Both the position numbers and the translations under genes were made by a program. This document shows positions 34,421 to 35,791 of a stretch of 35,791 bases of DNA, piece after piece. The stretch spans positions 1 to 35,791 of the forward strand of contig CAIOHN010000237.1 of NCBI GenBank assembly GCA_903858105.1. The letters run 5' to 3'. Source of the DNA: an uncultured Pseudomonadota bacterium (lineage in GTDB: Bacteria > Pseudomonadota > Gammaproteobacteria > Methylococcales > Methylomonadaceae). Every line of letters starts with the position of its first letter. Position 1 is the stretch's first letter. A model generated the notes under the pieces. The model was not told the origin of the DNA. It did no database searches and worked only from the letters and a program-made list of their open reading frames with translations.

Positions 34421-35791
34421 TTACTCCTTAACGTTGTCGGGCGCTGATGGGTTGAGCGCGGCCGTGCCGCGATACGCGGATGAAATAGGGTAGCGCCGGT
34501 CGCGGCCAAAGGCTCTCGGCGTAATGCGGATACCTGGCGGCGATTGCCGGCGTTTGTATTCGTTTCTATCGACCAGGGTAATAGCGCGATGCACATCGGC
34601 GGTATTAAAGCCTGCCGCGACTATCTCAGTAGCCGATTTGTCCTGCTCCACATACAGCGCCAGAATCGGATCCAACACCGCATAAGGCGGTAAGGAATCT
34701 TCGTCTTTTTGGTCGGGCGCCAGTTCTGCGGAAGGCGGACGAGTAATCACCCGCTCTGGAATAACCGGCGACAGGCGGTTGCGGTATTCGGCCAGTTGAT
34801 AAACCAGTAATTTGGATACGTCTTTCAGTGGCGCAAAGCCGCCGGCCATATCGCCGTATAGCGTGGCATAACCCACGCTCATTTCGCTTTTGTTCCCCGT
34901 TGTTAATAATAGCTTGCCTTGTTTATTGGAAATTGCCATCAGCAACACACCGCGGCAACGGGCCTGGATATTTTCTTCGGTGGTGTCTTTTTTAGTGCCG
35001 GCAAACAAGGGTGTCAGCATCTCGTTAAAGGCTGTCACCGCCGGTTCGATAGGGATAATGTGATGTTTAACGCCCAGCGCTTGGGCTTCCAAGATAGCGT
35101 CCTGGTTGCTCATGTCGTGCGTATAGCGCGATGGCATCAGCACTGCTTCAACCTGATCTGCGCCCAGCGCATCGACCGCCAAGGCCAGTACCAACGCAGA
35201 ATCAATGCCGCCGGATAAACCTAAGATAGCGCCCTGAAAGCCATTTTTACGCACATAATCTTTAATGCCCAAGACCAAGGCCTGGTATTCGCTGGCCACC
35301 GGCTGGTAAAGCGCGGCGACCTGACTGGGCTGTGGCTGACTATTCACAAACTCAACGATGCTGAGTCGTTCGGCAAATTCGGTGGCGCGAAACACAATCT
35401 CGCCGTTGCGGTCGGCGACAAAAGACGCACCATCAAAAATCAACTCGTCCTGACCACCGATCTGGTTGACGTAGACCAGCGGGATCTGGGCATTTTTGAC
35501 TTGCGAACAAATGATGTCTTCGCGCTGCTGCATTTTGCCAGCGTGAAACGGCGAGGCATTCAAACTCAGGATAATATCGGCCCCTGCGGCGTGATTATTG
35601 GCGATGACGCCCGGCTGCCAGATGTCTTCGCAAATAGTCAACGCCAATTGATGGTCGTTGACTTTGAACAGACAGATTTGATCGCCGGCACTAAAGTACC
35701 GCTGTTCGTCGAACACCCCGTAGTTGGGCAGGGCGGTTTTATGATACTCGGCCAGGGTTTCGCCATCGCGTAATACCACGGCAGTATTAAA
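34421..35791 (-). CDS. nadE: Glutamine-dependent NAD+ synthetase, 5' end outside window
   Basis: NadE amidates nicotinic acid adenine dinucleotide to NAD+. The visible part is about 456 residues and lacks the N-terminus, because the frame continues past base 35791 (FNTAVVLRDG precedes the track start, which is an internal GTG). The N-terminal glutaminase (nitrilase) domain shows ALTICEDIWQPG with the catalytic Cys and SLNASPFHAGK. The synthetase domain has the PP-loop GLSGGIDSALVLALA and GNKSEMSVGYATLYGDMAGGFAPLKDVSK, plus TRPPSAELAPDQKDEDSLPPY. This two-domain form takes ammonia from glutamine, unlike the short ammonia-dependent E. coli NadE. Confidence 0.96.
   Translation of the reverse strand, partial: FNTAVVLRDGETLAEYHKTALPNYGVFDEQRYFSAGDQICLFKVNDHQLALTICEDIWQPGVIANNHAAGADIILSLNASPFHAGKMQQREDIICSQVKNAQIPLVYVNQIGGQDELIFDGASFVADRNGEIVFRATEFAERLSIVEFVNSQPQPSQVAALYQPVASEYQALVLGIKDYVRKNGFQGAILGLSGGIDSALVLALAVDALGADQVEAVLMPSRYTHDMSNQDAILEAQALGVKHHIIPIEPAVTAFNEMLTPLFAGTKKDTTEENIQARCRGVLLMAISNKQGKLLLTTGNKSEMSVGYATLYGDMAGGFAPLKDVSKLLVYQLAEYRNRLSPVIPERVITRPPSAELAPDQKDEDSLPPYAVLDPILALYVEQDKSATEIVAAGFNTADVHRAITLVDRNEYKRRQSPPGIRITPRAFGRDRRYPISSAYRGTAALNPSAPDNVKE

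Noticed and set aside
1-35791. CRISPR arrays, tRNA/rRNA genes, transposases, phage genes or att sites
   Set aside because: None was found on reading both strands; repeats present are isolated palindromes, not regularly spaced direct repeats.

Overview
The window looks like chromosomal DNA from a gammaproteobacterium, most likely a methanotroph of the Methylococcales (Methylomonas-like). This is inference from moderate GC content, an hslVU-DUF971-ubiE-ubiJ-ubiB gene order, a VPxPA-type PEP-CTERM sorting tail, REP-like palindromes and a bacteriohemerythrin domain; no rRNA or marker search was possible. I saw no tRNA, rRNA, CRISPR array, transposase, phage gene or integration site.

Layout. (1) 1-3409: an upstream gap with a REP-like palindrome, a secreted metal-dependent amidohydrolase, a PEP-CTERM-type surface protein and a secreted RNase T2. 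(2) 3464-8480: glnE (nitrogen control of glutamine synthetase), divergent from a cytochrome c'-like heme lipoprotein followed by a DcaP-type outer-membrane porin. (3) 8599-14471, minus strand: a compact run hslV-hslU-DUF971-ubiE-Uma2-ubiJ-ubiB, combining a stress protease with aerobic ubiquinone biosynthesis and carrying a Uma2 nuclease-fold gene inside the ubi part. (4) 14678-17822: a small exported protein, convergent with a probable operon DUF6763-P-loop ATPase-metA-nucleoside deaminase. (5) 17952-20614: slyX, a SPOR-tailed D,D-carboxypeptidase and a CDF metal transporter. (6) 20704-25835, minus strand: a complete FecI sigma / FecR / TonB-dependent receptor / PepSY membrane protein cassette for iron or other metal-chelate uptake. 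(7) 26120-33025, plus strand: a GlxA-type AraC regulator, a HoxX-hemerythrin fusion and an 1168-aa protein that I tentatively assign to the pyrophosphate-type PEP carboxykinase family, ending at a strong intrinsic terminator. (8) 33302 to the end, minus strand: nadE (5' end outside the window) followed by a translationally coupled exported protein of unknown function.

The most unusual element is the HoxX-hemerythrin fusion. HoxX makes CO from formyl-tetrahydrofolate through formyl-CoA for [NiFe]-hydrogenase maturation in air. Here it carries a complete C-terminal di-iron O2-binding hemerythrin domain, lies downstream of a GlxA-type regulator, and has no hydrogenase gene in the window. This suggests O2-gated or O2-buffered CO/formyl chemistry in a C1-metabolising cell. 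A second pattern is that each of the four convergent gene junctions with any free space holds a palindromic repeat.
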